DNA of 64,000 bases from Aralia elata. Its lineage: Eukaryota > Streptophyta > Magnoliopsida > Apiales > Araliaceae. Shown here piece after piece: positions 23,171 through 33,509 of the stretch (the first letter of the stretch is position 1; the number at the start of each line of letters is the position of its first letter). The stretch lies in assembly GCA_034770075.1 (NCBI GenBank), contig CM068385.1:46274721-46338720 (forward strand), in the 5' to 3' direction. Below the pieces are notes generated by a model. That model saw nothing but the letters and a program-made list of their open reading frames with translations, was not told the origin of the DNA and made no database searches. Both the position numbers and the translations under genes were made by a program.

Positions 23171-26100
23171 CTATTGAGTTAAAGCTTTAGTAAATGGATC
23201 TGCAATGTTGTCTTGAGAGTCTACACGCTCCAGGGTGACATCTCCTCTTTCAATGATCTCTCTAATCAAATGAAACCGCCGCAACACGTGTTTGGATTTC
23301 TGATGAGACCTGGGTTCCTTAGCTTGCGCAACAGCTCCATTGTTGTCACAGAATAAAGGTACTGCTCCTCTAATGCTAGGAACCACTCCAAGTTCAGTTA
23401 TGAACTTCTTCATCCAAACAGCTTCCTTTGCAGCTTCACTTGCAGCTATGTACTCTGCCTCTGTCACTGAATCAGCAACTGTGTGCTGCTTGGAACTTTT
23501 CCAACTCACTGCACCACCGTTTAAGGTAAACACGTACCCTGAAACGGATTTACTGTCGTCTTGGTCCGTTTGAAAACTTGAGTCTGTATAGCCCTCTAGT
23601 TTCAATTCAGACCCACCGTAGACAAGAAATACATCCTTAGTTCTTCTCAAGTACTTTAGGATGTTTTTCACTGCCTTCCAATGCTCTTGTCCCGGATTCG
23701 ACTGATATCTGCTTGTTACACTAAGTGCATGAGCGACATCTGGTCTAGTACATATCATACCGTATATGATAGATCCTATTGCGGAACCATAAGGAATCTT
23801 ACTCATCCGGTCTCTCTCCTCAGGTATCTTTGGGGCCTGTTTCTTGGAGAGATGTATTCCATGGCTCATCGGCATGAGATCTCTTTTGGAATCTTCCATG
23901 CTAAACTTCTTTAGCATCGAGTCAATGTACTTTCTTTGGATCAAGCCCAGCATCCTTTTAGATCTACCTCTATAGATCTTTATCCCCAAAATATAGGATG
24001 TCTCACACAAGTCCTTCATGGAGAAGTGTTTAGATAACCAAATTTTGATCGACTGTAGCATAGGAACATCATTCCCTATCAGTAATATGTCATCAACATA
24101 TAATACAAGGAATGAAACAACGCTCCCACTAACCTTCTTGTACACACAAGGTTCATCCTCATTTTTTATAAAATCAAACCTTTTGATTATCTCATCAAAA
24201 CGGATGTTCCATCTTCGAGAAGCTTGCTTCAACCCATAAATGGATCGTTGTAGCTTACAGACTTGGTTTGTTCCAACCGTTGAAACAAAACCCTCTGACT
24301 GTATCATATATACATTCTCCTCAAGCTCTCCATTGAGGAAGGCCATTTTCACGTCCATTTGCCAGATCTCGTAGTCATAATAAGCTACAATCGCAAGCAA
24401 AATCCGAATGCACTTGAGCATAGCTACTGGTGAGAAGGTTTCATCATAGTCAACTCCTTGTCTTTGTTTGAAACCTTTTGCAACCAGTCGGGCCTTATAG
24501 GTCTCTACCTTGCCATCTGCCCCAGTCTTTCTCTTAAAGACCCATTTACACCCAATAGGCTTAATGCCCTCAGGTGGTGAAACCAAAGTCCATACTTGGT
24601 TTTCATACATGGAGTCCATCTCGGATTTCATGGCTTCTAGCCATTTCTCTGAGTCTTCACTACTCATAGCCTCTTCGTAAGTCAGTGGATCATCATCATC
24701 TATGATGCGTACCTCATCATCATCCTCTATGATGAATCCATACCTCTCAGGTATCTTCGGTACTCTTCCAGATTTACGAATAGGTAGTGGTACAGTAGGT
24801 TCTTCTACTTGGTCAGGTACCTGACTTTGATCCATAGTATTTTGTGGTTCTTGAACTTCTTCAAGATATATCTTACTCCCACTGACCCCTTCAAGGATAA
24901 ACTCCTTTTTCAAGAAGGCAGCATGTTTCGCAACAAACACCTTTTGATCAGTAGGATGATAGAAATAATACCCTGATGTTTCTTTAGGGTATCCCACAAA
25001 TCTACATTTGTCGGATCTAGTCTTCAACTTATCATGCTCAAACCTTTTGACATAAGCTGGACAACCCCAAGTCTTAACATGCTTAAGATTTGGTTTCCTC
25101 CCTGTCCATATCTCATATGGAGTCTTTGGGACGGATTTGGTAGGTACCTTGTTAAGTAGGTATGCAGCCGATTCTAGGGCATAACCCCAGAAGGATACTG
25201 GAAGGTCGGTAAAACTCATCATGGAACGAACCATGTCCAACAATGTTCGATTTCTCCTTTCAGATACACCATTCAACTGTGGCGTTCCTGGTGGAGTCCA
25301 TTGTGAGATTATACCATTTTCTTTGAGACAATTGAGAAACTCATTGGTCAAGTATTCCCCTCCTCGATCCGATCGAAGAATTTTAATACTTTTACCAGTT
25401 TGTTTCTCAACTTCACTTCTGAATTCTTTGAACTTTTCAAACGATTCAGATTTGTATTTCATTAAATACACATATCCAAATCTAGAATGATCATCAGTGA
25501 AAGTAATAAAATAAGAATACCCTCCTCGTGCATTCGTTGTCATAGGTCCACATACGTCTGTGTGTACCAATGCTAACAACTCTGTAACTCTTTCTCCTTT
25601 TCCACTAAAAGGAGATTTAGTCATCTTACCCATGAGACAAGATTCACAAGTTGGATATGATTCGTAATCAGATAGCTCTAAAAGCCCATCTTTATGCAAC
25701 TTGGATAATCTTGTTTCATTGATATGACCGAGTCTACAGTGCCACATAAAGGTATAATTAACATCATCTCTTTTTCTTTTCTTAGTTTGTTCAATTTGAA
25801 GTATATTTTCATGCAAGTCAAGTATGTAAAGTCCATTCAGTAAATTGCCAACACCATATAAAACATTTTTATTATAAATAGAACAACTGTTGTTCTTTAT
25901 TATAATATCAAAACCATCCATATCCAATACAGAAATTGAAATAATGTTTCTAATGAGTGTTGGAACATAATAACAATTATTTAAACTAATGAAGTTGCCC
26001 GAAGGCAGTGCTAAACAATAAGTCCCTACAGCCAATGCAGCAACCTTTGCTCCATTTCCCACTCGTAGGACGACTTCATCCTTGTTCAGCTTCCTACTTC

Positions 26101-26425
26101 TACTTAGTCCCTGCATATTATTACATATGTGAGAACTACAGCCGGTATCCAATACCCAAGTAGAATTTTGACTTTCAGAAAAATTAATTTCAATCATGAA
26201 CAAACCTAGATCGGAAGTCGAAGCTTCTCCAAGCTTCTTTTGGCCCGCAAGATACTCCTTGCAATTTCTCTTCCAATGTCCCGGCTTGTTACAATGGTAG
26301 CAAATTCCTTTGCTATCTGGATCAGGTTTCTTATTATCCTTTTTCTTCGCCTTGCCCTTAGCCTTCTTGTTTTTTCTTCTTTTCAGAAGATACCTTGGGC
26401 CTCTTCCTTTTCTTGGAAGAATCAT
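23171..26425 (-). CDS. A pol polyprotein (protease, integrase, RT, RNase H)
   Basis: Uninterrupted 1084 codons. Order: zinc knuckle CYHCNKPGHWKRNC (about residue 42), protease WVLDTGCSSHIC (about 90), integrase zinc region and DDE residues (VHTDVCGPM about 291, SDRGGEYLTNEF about 353, SERRNRTLLDM about 389), RT with catalytic LVLYVDDILLIGND (about 777), RNase H (GYTDSSFQTDQDDSKSVSG about 945, then EAEYIAASEAAKEAVW), ending DPFTKALTQ. All catalytic residues visible are normal. The first codon shown is not the real start: the frame begins in gag and is disturbed by a 1-nt-type shift in a purine run near 26370-26420. Confidence 0.93.
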   Translation of the reverse strand: MILPRKGRGPRYLLKRRKNKKAKGKAKKKDNKKPDPDSKGICYHCNKPGHWKRNCKEYLAGQKKLGEASTSDLGLFMIEINFSESQNSTWVLDTGCSSHICNNMQGLSRSRKLNKDEVVLRVGNGAKVAALAVGTYCLALPSGNFISLNNCYYVPTLIRNIISISVLDMDGFDIIIKNNSCSIYNKNVLYGVGNLLNGLYILDLHENILQIEQTKKRKRDDVNYTFMWHCRLGHINETRLSKLHKDGLLELSDYESYPTCESCLMGKMTKSPFSGKGERVTELLALVHTDVCGPMTTNARGGYSYFITFTDDHSRFGYVYLMKYKSESFEKFKEFRSEVEKQTGKSIKILRSDRGGEYLTNEFLNCLKENGIISQWTPPGTPQLNGVSERRNRTLLDMVRSMMSFTDLPVSFWGYALESAAYLLNKVPTKSVPKTPYEIWTGRKPNLKHVKTWGCPAYVKRFEHDKLKTRSDKCRFVGYPKETSGYYFYHPTDQKVFVAKHAAFLKKEFILEGVSGSKIYLEEVQEPQNTMDQSQVPDQVEEPTVPLPIRKSGRVPKIPERYGFIIEDDDEVRIIDDDDPLTYEEAMSSEDSEKWLEAMKSEMDSMYENQVWTLVSPPEGIKPIGCKWVFKRKTGADGKVETYKARLVAKGFKQRQGVDYDETFSPVAMLKCIRILLAIVAYYDYEIWQMDVKMAFLNGELEENVYMIQSEGFVSTVGTNQVCKLQRSIYGLKQASRRWNIRFDEIIKRFDFIKNEDEPCVYKKVSGSVVSFLVLYVDDILLIGNDVPMLQSIKIWLSKHFSMKDLCETSYILGIKIYRGRSKRMLGLIQRKYIDSMLKKFSMEDSKRDLMPMSHGIHLSKKQAPKIPEERDRMSKIPYGSAIGSIIYGMICTRPDVAHALSVTSRYQSNPGQEHWKAVKNILKYLRRTKDVFLVYGGSELKLEGYTDSSFQTDQDDSKSVSGYVFTLNGGAVSWKSSKQHTVADSVTEAEYIAASEAAKEAVWMKKFITELGVVPSIRGAVPLFCDNNGAVAQAKEPRSHQKSKHVLRRFHLIREIIERGDVTLERVDSQDNIADPFTKALTQ

Positions 26426-27047
26426 CCACTAGTAAGACTTGGTTCTTGTTGGATGAGAAGTGACCTTCAGCAGTTTTCAGCATGTTAAGTAACTCAGGAA
26501 AGCTGACGTCCAACTTATTCATGTGAAAATTCACAACAAATTGTGAGAAGGTGTCCGGGAGTGACTGCAAGATCAAATCTTGGCTTAACTCCCCATCCAT
26601 CAAGAACCTAAGCTATCCAAGTTGTTCAATCAAATTGATCATCTTAAGGACATGAGTCTCAACAGCAGTTCCCTCGGTCATACGAGATCGGAAGAGCTCC
26701 TTAGATATCTGATATCTAGCAGTCCTACTTTGCTCACCATACAACTCTTTGAGGTGCAGCAATATAGTAGGAGCATCCATAGTTTCATGTTGACGCTGAA
26801 GCTCGTTACTCATGGATGCGAGCATGATGTATTGAGCCAAGATTGCATCATCTTGCCACTTTCTGAAAGTAGCAATCTCTTCCTCAGAGGCTGTTTCTGC
26901 AACACTTGCAGGGACAGGCGAATTTAGGACATAAGAAATCTTTTCAGCAGTGAGAACAATTCTCAGATTCCTTAACCAGTCCGTGTAATTCGGTCCGGTC
27001 AATTTGTTAGCATCAAGTATGCTACGCAGTGATAGTGAGTTTGACAT
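26358..27047 (-). pseudogene. A gag
   Basis: Likely start is MSNSLSLRSILDANKLTGP at 27047; an in-frame upstream ATG at 27086 is less copia-like. The capsid region reads YTDWLRNLRIVLTAEKI, then MLASMSNELQRQHETMDAP, then DLILQSLPDTFSQFVVNF. A TAG at 26613-26615 after LIEQLG, and a frameshift in the Lys-rich stretch near 26380-26420, interrupt it. The polyprotein would need both defects to be bypassed, so A is probably not autonomous. Confidence 0.85.
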
Positions 27048-27680
27048 TTTTAAATTCTGCATGTGAAATAGACAACATTTTAGCATTCATTCATTTAATT
27101 AATTACCAAAATAAATTAGGTCTTTATTTAAATGGTATCTCCCACTATTTTCATCAAACTATATTACCCTCAATATATAGTTCGGCAAATCTAATTAAAG
27201 TTTTGCTAGTGAGATTAAGGACCCCATTTCAAATGTATATAGCCTTGTGGTGACACAACAAACGATATATAAATAAATAGGTAGACAACTATTGTCAATT
27301 ACATCACTATGTAACTCCTTTTATTTTGCCTCTTAGATTATTTTGATCAAGTGGTGACACATCCGAATCAAAATTATCCAAGTTAAGTCCAACCTAGCAC
27401 TTCCATATATTCGAAAGAAAAACACTGTCCTTGTGGTGACACAACAAAATAGCATCGTTCAGTCTATTTATAAGCATCAAATGTGATAAAGCAACATCTT
27501 AAATATTTAATATTTGCCTTGTGGTGACACAACAAACTCATATTAAACATTTAATACTGTATTGCTTTACCATGCTAGAAGGCGACGTTCGATATTCCAA
27601 ATATCTTTGAATGCTTAGGACTTAATATAATTTCTTTAAGGGGTTTATTATTATTAGTCTCATCTTGTTTAGCGCGCATG

Positions 27681-27682
<2 letters not shown>

Positions 27683-27731
<49 letters not shown>
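27683..27731. repeat. (AT)n microsatellite
   Basis: About 24 uninterrupted AT dinucleotides in the leader of A. Confidence 0.95.
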
Positions 27732-27734
<3 letters not shown>

Positions 27735-28505
27735 GCGAAATATTATTTTACATGCGAAGCATGTTGGATAATATATAATATATATATATCGTAAGCATGC
27801 ACATATAGAATACTATATTCTACCCGGATTGATTATGGACTTTTATTCTAGTTTGGTTCACTAGAGCCACCAAGTGAACCAAAAGGTCAAACCTAGGGTG
27901 CAAGAATAAAATTTAAATATATAACTATTACATTTAAACCCGGGCACCATTACAAACGGGTCTTCAAGCGCTCCTTGCTCCTTTGTCTCCAATTCTTCAA
28001 AATTAATTCTAATTAGTCCTATTACAAAAACTATTTACAATAAATAGAAACCTTGATCAGCAGTCAAGGGGAAGTACATAGGAGGGAGATAGAATTTACA
28101 TTAAGAAAAATTAGATAAGACGAAGTACGAAGACCCCATTTATAAAAACCCATACATTCAAGCATCCACTAAAATAAATCCAATCACACAGTGGTCAATA
28201 GTCCATAATCAATCCCTATTTATTATCATACATATCTCTATATGTATCAATAAATAACATTCATCTCATGAATAATAAATCCATTCCATATATGCATTGA
28301 TATCAATTAATGGGCAAAAGTTTTGCTAATATTTAGTTTTGAAACAAAATAAACTCTTTTATTTTAATCAAAAACCAAATCTAAATTAAACTCCTTTAAT
28401 TTTAGCAATCTGAAATCCTATTTCAGATAAAATAAACATCTTTATTTTAAACTTATATCAATTAAATAAACCATTTATTTCAATTGAAGGAAAAAACATT
28501 TGGAT

Positions 28506-28640
28506 TCTGCTAGCCGACGCAGCTGCGCCCAGAAAGAACTGGACAACGGCGCAGCTGCGCTGCTCCCCAGAAAAAAACCGATTCTGGGTTTCGGTGCAGC
28601 TGCGCTCCAGAATGAACTGGAGGCGGCGCAGTTGCCCCGT
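28506..28640. repeat. GCGCAGCTGCGC palindromes in leader of A
   Basis: Four copies or near-copies of GGCGCAGCTGCGC within about 135 bp, alternating with AGAA(T/A)GAACTGG spacers. Strongly GC-rich inside AT-rich DNA. Confidence 0.85.
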
Positions 28641-28738
28641 GTCGCTGATTCAAAATTTTTATTCTGCCCAAAAACTTCGATCCAATCGCATATCAAGCAT
28701 ACATGGAATCATCAATATCGATAATTAGCACAAGATTA

Positions 28739-28751
28739 GGCTCTGATACCA
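28739..28751 (-). promoter_or_regulatory. Primer-binding site of element A
   Basis: TGGTATCAGAGCC on the minus strand, one base inside the 5' LTR. It is complementary to the 3' end of initiator Met tRNA, the usual primer of plant copia elements. Confidence 0.9.
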
Positions 28752-28752
28752 C

Positions 28753-29385
28753 TGTTAGGTTTGTATATAACGTGAGCATGCAATCAAATTACATAAATAG
28801 AGCGGAAGCGCGATAAAAACAGATTTTAAAATTTTATACAAACCATCACCAAGATCAATCTATGTGCTCAATTAACGATATAAACGAAAGAGAAAGAGAA
28901 TAAGAATTATACCCTCGTAGAACAAAGCTTCCTCGGGTACAAGTTCAACTCCTAGTCCTTCGTGTTGTCCTCGAATGCTACGGTGTGATTCCTTCCTTTG
29001 ATCAACGTTAGCCACCCAAGCGTTTGGCCTCTAGAGGTGATCCACCAAGGAAGAACAAGTATTCAAGAAGTTGGGTATTTGGCAAAATCCTAGTTTCTAT
29101 CTCTATAGAAATTGTAAGTACTCTCCACAATCTAATGCAAGAGTGTGTAACCCTAATCTATGATAAGACCCCTCTTATTTATAGATGTAGGAATAACCCT
29201 TTCCCTAAACTATTTAGGATTAGGGTTTGTATTATAATTAAACTCCTTTAATTAATAATGCTCCTAATCCAATTAGGAATCCATGGGAGAGTACTTCTAT
29301 TAATTAATTCTCAATCCCTATTAGGTATTAAATAATAGTAAAAGTAATAATAATAATAAGACTCCTCTTATTAATTTATATTTAA
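28753..29385 (-). mobile_element. 5' LTR of A, left fragment
   Basis: The first 633 bp (plus-strand order) of the LTR, ending with the TTTAA target of element C. It continues at 40936; together the parts equal 1822 bp. Confidence 0.93.
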
Positions 29386-32214
29386 TGTAACGAATGCAAT
29401 TTTTATGATTGAATAAAAATATTTATTCAGTTATATAAATATTTTTATTAATTTATTGAGTTAAATAAATAATTTGTTAAGTTTTTGTGAAGTGGGTATA
29501 TGTTAAGTTTAATAATGTCAAATGTTATTTGAATGTAATTTGTTATGTTTGTTCTAATTTAATAATTAAATTAGATGATGAAAAGTTTTATTTGAATAAA
29601 TGATTTATTTGAATAAGAGAATTTATTTGGTATTATTGTTATTTGTTAAATGAAATTATTATTTGAGTTGGTAGGGTTTAATTGAATTTATTTAGTAATA
29701 AGTTCAATTAAATTAGAAGTGTGACATTTTAAACTATATGTTATAATGTTTTATTAAAATAAATGAGAAGGTGTTTAATTTAGTTTTACCAAACAAGGCC
29801 CTATGATCTTTGTTTGGGAATAATGGGTTATTTTATTTGTGTTTTACCAAACAAGCCTTTAGTTAGAATAATGGGTTATTTTTAAATTAGTTTGCCAAAC
29901 ATAGCCTTATGGCTTTTGAATTTTTATAACTGATGACTTAATTAGATTATACGTTTCATCAGTTTTTATCTTGTTTTTTTTATTTCATCAGTTTTTATTT
30001 TTTTAAAAGAACGTCAGTTAAGAAAGAAAGAAAGAAAAACAAAGAAGAAGAAACACAGAGCTTGAGAGAAAGAAAAGAACTCTGTGAATTTGAGAGTTGA
30101 GAGAAAAGAGAGAAATTGTGTGAGAAGCTTGGTGATTGGAGTAAGAATTCAAGCAAGAAAGTTTAATCAAATTTTCTTACAATAATTGAAGGTATAATTC
30201 CTTTTTCCTCTTTGTTTTATTCTACTGTATATAGTTTTAGTTACTGTATGTGAATTCAATTGCTAGAGTAGATGAAATATGTGATTATAGTTGTTGTAAT
30301 TAGTAGTAATCATGTGTTAGATGATTATATGTTGATTAATAATCAATTTAGAGGTGTTAATTCATGAAAACATGATTTAGAGTGAAGTCTTTGTTTTTAC
30401 AGAGTTTTATTTCATGTATGGCATATATATATGATAATCGATGTTTAATTAGATTATTAATTGGTAAATTGACTTTTGATTGTGTTAATACGATGAATAA
30501 TAAAAAGAATGTAATTTGAATGGATTAAAATGAGTGAAAGATGAGTTTACAGTGGTTGATTTTATTAAAATAGCTAGAACATGAATATTTGGTTTTAACA
30601 GTGAAATTTTGGGTTTTAATTTGGTTGTTTATGTGTTAGAATGATTAAAATGTTTAGAAAACATGTTGGGTATTTGTTTTCTAGCATATTTGATGTTTGG
30701 GTATATTTAATTTGTTTTCTGGATGGTAGAATTCGGAAAATTTTGGCCAAATTTGGCCTAAGTTTTCACTGGTTCGCGAGCTGGGGAAGACGACAGTCAA
30801 GTCTCTCGCCCCGGCGAGAGAAATGAACTGATTTCTTCGCCCCGGCGACAGCGTCGCCCCGGCGACAAAATTGTTAAGCATAACTTCGCCCCGGCGACGA
30901 TTTTGTTAAGTTTTTTCTCGCCCCGGCGAGAAACACTTCTGTTTTAAAAAAAATTATTATTAATTATTTTCTTGGAAGTTATGAATGCATAATTAAACTT
31001 AGATAGTTGCTAAACTAGTACTTGTTGTCTATGGTATGATAAATGAGATGTTATGATAAAAGAGCAAGCTTAGATAGCTTTTAATCTTGTGACTAATTAT
31101 ATTACCATTTTTATAATTAAATGTTTAGGTTGTTTAAGGATCGTGAATTACTTAAATTTGTAATCTACGCTTGAGGCAAGTTCCTTATCTCAACTTATTA
31201 CTTTTACATTGAGCAAGTTTTCCTATATCGAACTTGTTAATTTATTCAATACAAGTTTATTTATATTGAGCGAGTTTATGGACCTTAGCTTATTATTATT
31301 CAAGCAAGGTTATTATCATGATTATATACTCAAGTTTTATTCCAATTATTGTTGTTATTCAAACTTCGAGTATAGTTTCTATTGAACAAACTCTTTTGAT
31401 GAATTAGACTAGCAAACCCTTATTGCTTCAGCTAGTCCTTAGTTGATGAACGTTTCAAAGACTTAAAATGTTTTCTATACTTGTTCCAAGCCAATTTCCT
31501 TTTTGGTATGGATTCAGACGATAAACTGAGATGAACAACCCTAATATAGGGGATTACTTACGCGACAGCGTTAAAATGTTTGTGCACAATACATTGTACA
31601 AAGGGCTAATCCCCCTAAGTACGAGATGTTGGTCCATAGTCTATATGACTGTTAAAGGTTATAGTAGAAATACTTGTCAACCTAGGACGTAGTTCGAGGT
31701 CTTGTGACCCTCAGATAAAATTTCTAGATCTTGAAATCTATTTTACTTTGAATCGAGCATTCAAACGAGCTTTTAGACTTTGATCACTTATTGACTGAGA
31801 TTCAGAAAATTATTATTCCTCAGTTGAAATCCATTTCATTTAAATATTATTGTTATCGTACTTGTGAGCAATTGTTTGCTCACTCTTGCACTAATTATTG
31901 CAGCTAAGGCTGAGAAATCGGACGAACCGTCCACGAGCAAGGGCAAGGGCAAGATGCATAAATAGCTAATGACCTGCTATTTACTTGATGATTATTTGTA
32001 ACAAGACTTATTTAAATTATGTTTTATTCCGCATTTGATGTATTAAGGTTAAGATAACCTGGGATTTGATTATTTAATAGTTTGGAGATGTAACCCATTT
32101 TGGGAAGATGTTTCTTTAAGTTTATTTAATTGTTATTTTATTAGGTAGTTAGTTTTGAATGTATGTTATAGTGAACACCAAATCAGTGGGAATTAAGTAC
32201 CTGGATTTGGGGGT
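29386..32214 (+). mobile_element. 5' LTR of C, terminus deleted
   Basis: Begins TGTAACGAATGC. It matches the 3' LTR up to GGATTTGGGGGT at 32214 and then departs (AGTAGCC instead of GTCACA). It has one more GC palindrome than the 3' LTR. Confidence 0.9.
30802..30932. repeat. Five TCGCCCCGGCGA palindromes, 5' LTR of C
   Basis: Five copies; the outer two are extended to TCTCGCCCCGGCGAGA. They are spaced 5-30 bp apart in AT-rich DNA. Confidence 0.93.
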
Positions 32215-32398
32215 AGTAGCCTTTTTAGAATATAGAGAATATAGAGGTGATAAACTCTTATCGAGTTCTAAGGAATGAATTACGGAAATTCATTAAAGAC
32301 AATAAAACGATTATGTGCTATATGCTTATTTGATAACAAACTTATGTGCTCGCGAGTATTATCGATTAGTAATTAAAACTTAAAACTTTGTTGTCAGG
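32215..32398 (+). other. Leader of C without recognisable primer-binding site
   Basis: 184 bp of AT-rich sequence between the damaged LTR edge and the extra ORF. No TGGTATCAGAGC-like motif is present at the expected position. Confidence 0.7.
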
Positions 32399-33214
32399 AT
32401 GACTGATAGAGGAGAGCCCAGCCAGACTAGGGAGGAGGAGCCCCGAGATATTCACGTAGTTCATGAGCAGCTAGTACAGAGGGAGCCATCCCCATTGATT
32501 ACAGTTACAGGTCACGAGTATGAGCCTGAGACTGATCCTGAGGAGGACCCTGAGGAGGATCCTGAGGAAGAGGAGGAGGAAGACCCTGAGGGGATATCAC
32601 TATCTACTTTGGGTGTTCAGATGTACGAGCAGGTGTATGATCGCAATATAGAGTTGCAGGACAGAGTGGAGGAGTTAGAGGGGCAGCTGGCTGAGCGACA
32701 GACTGCTTTGGAGCAGAAGAACAGTGAGATAGAGGAGCTAGATATACGTCTTGGAGACGTGGAGTGGAAGCTGGTTCATGTAGAGAGTGAAAAGAAGGAG
32801 TTAGAAGAACAGGCTGCAGAACGTCAAACCACTCTAGAGCAGAAGGATGCTGAGATCCAAGACCTTTCATCACGTCTTGCAGAGGCTGAGCAGAGGCTAG
32901 CACAGTCTGAGTATCGACGCGGACAGTTGATAGCTAGGGATGAAATTGTCCGAGATGAGTTGAAAGAGGAGTCAGCTAAGCGGGCGAGAGCTGAGACAGC
33001 TTGGCTGAGGGAGGCTGATCGCGAAGATCGTGTTGAGTGTGAGATGCGGTCAAAGAAGGCTAAGATTGATGAGATGGAGTACATTTTTCACACCACGATA
33101 GATAGAGCTCAGGATCGAGTTCATCGTCATCCAGATGTGATGGATCGAAGGATGATGACACGCATTATGGAGCAGGAACGCCAGAAAGCTGTGCGTCGTG
33201 GAATGTCATCATAG
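32399..33214 (+). CDS. Extra coiled-coil ORF of C upstream of gag
   Basis: An intact 271-codon ORF of unknown function. N terminus MTDRGEPSQTREEEPRDIH; an acidic tract (about residues 42-62, made of DPEEDPEE repeats and a run of Glu); then from about 70 to 235 a long heptad-like coiled coil in which two similar blocks appear (EQKNSEIEELDIRLG and EQKDAEIQDLSSRLA); then a basic C-terminal tail. No zinc knuckle, capsid motif or enzyme motif is visible, so it is not gag. It sits 184 bp after the LTR and 295 bp before gag-pol, in the same strand but a separate frame unit. Sense extra ORFs are known in some plant Ty3/gypsy elements; identity to any of them was not tested. Confidence 0.8.
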   Translation: MTDRGEPSQTREEEPRDIHVVHEQLVQREPSPLITVTGHEYEPETDPEEDPEEDPEEEEEEDPEGISLSTLGVQMYEQVYDRNIELQDRVEELEGQLAERQTALEQKNSEIEELDIRLGDVEWKLVHVESEKKELEEQAAERQTTLEQKDAEIQDLSSRLAEAEQRLAQSEYRRGQLIARDEIVRDELKEESAKRARAETAWLREADREDRVECEMRSKKAKIDEMEYIFHTTIDRAQDRVHRHPDVMDRRMMTRIMEQERQKAVRRGMSS

Positions 33215-33509
33215 TTTGTGATTAGTTATGTTATTAGGAATCTATGAAGTGAATAAATTGTAAATCCCAGTTTCTATATAATGGGATAGAATAATGATGT
33301 AATCCTGAAACTTTGTGACTTCAGGATAGATGATGTAAATAACTACGATGTTATCTCTATTATGTTTTAAAGCAGTTAATGAATAAAATGTGAAAGTTTA
33401 TCAGATGTGTTATGTGTTTAAGTGTTGTTTATAAATGTTTAAGTTAAGACTTAAATGTTTGAGTAATTGAGCAATAGTCTAATAACGAGAATTCTTAACA
33501 GTTTTAAAA

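Larger units (their letters stand above)
27048..28738 (-). other. A 5' leader (1.7 kb)
   Basis: A long untranslated leader with no ORF worth naming. It holds three close copies of CCTTGTGGTGACACAACAAA (near 27243, 27431 and 27511) and a partial one near 27349, an (AT)n run (27683-27731) and a GC-palindrome cluster (28506-28640). Confidence 0.7.

Noticed and set aside
28475..28724. ORFs over the GC-palindrome cluster in the A leader
   Set aside because: High GC removes stops by chance; the position is between the primer-binding site and gag, where a leader is expected.
28739..28752. tRNA gene
   Set aside because: The 13-base match to initiator tRNA-Met is a primer-binding site, with no cloverleaf around it.
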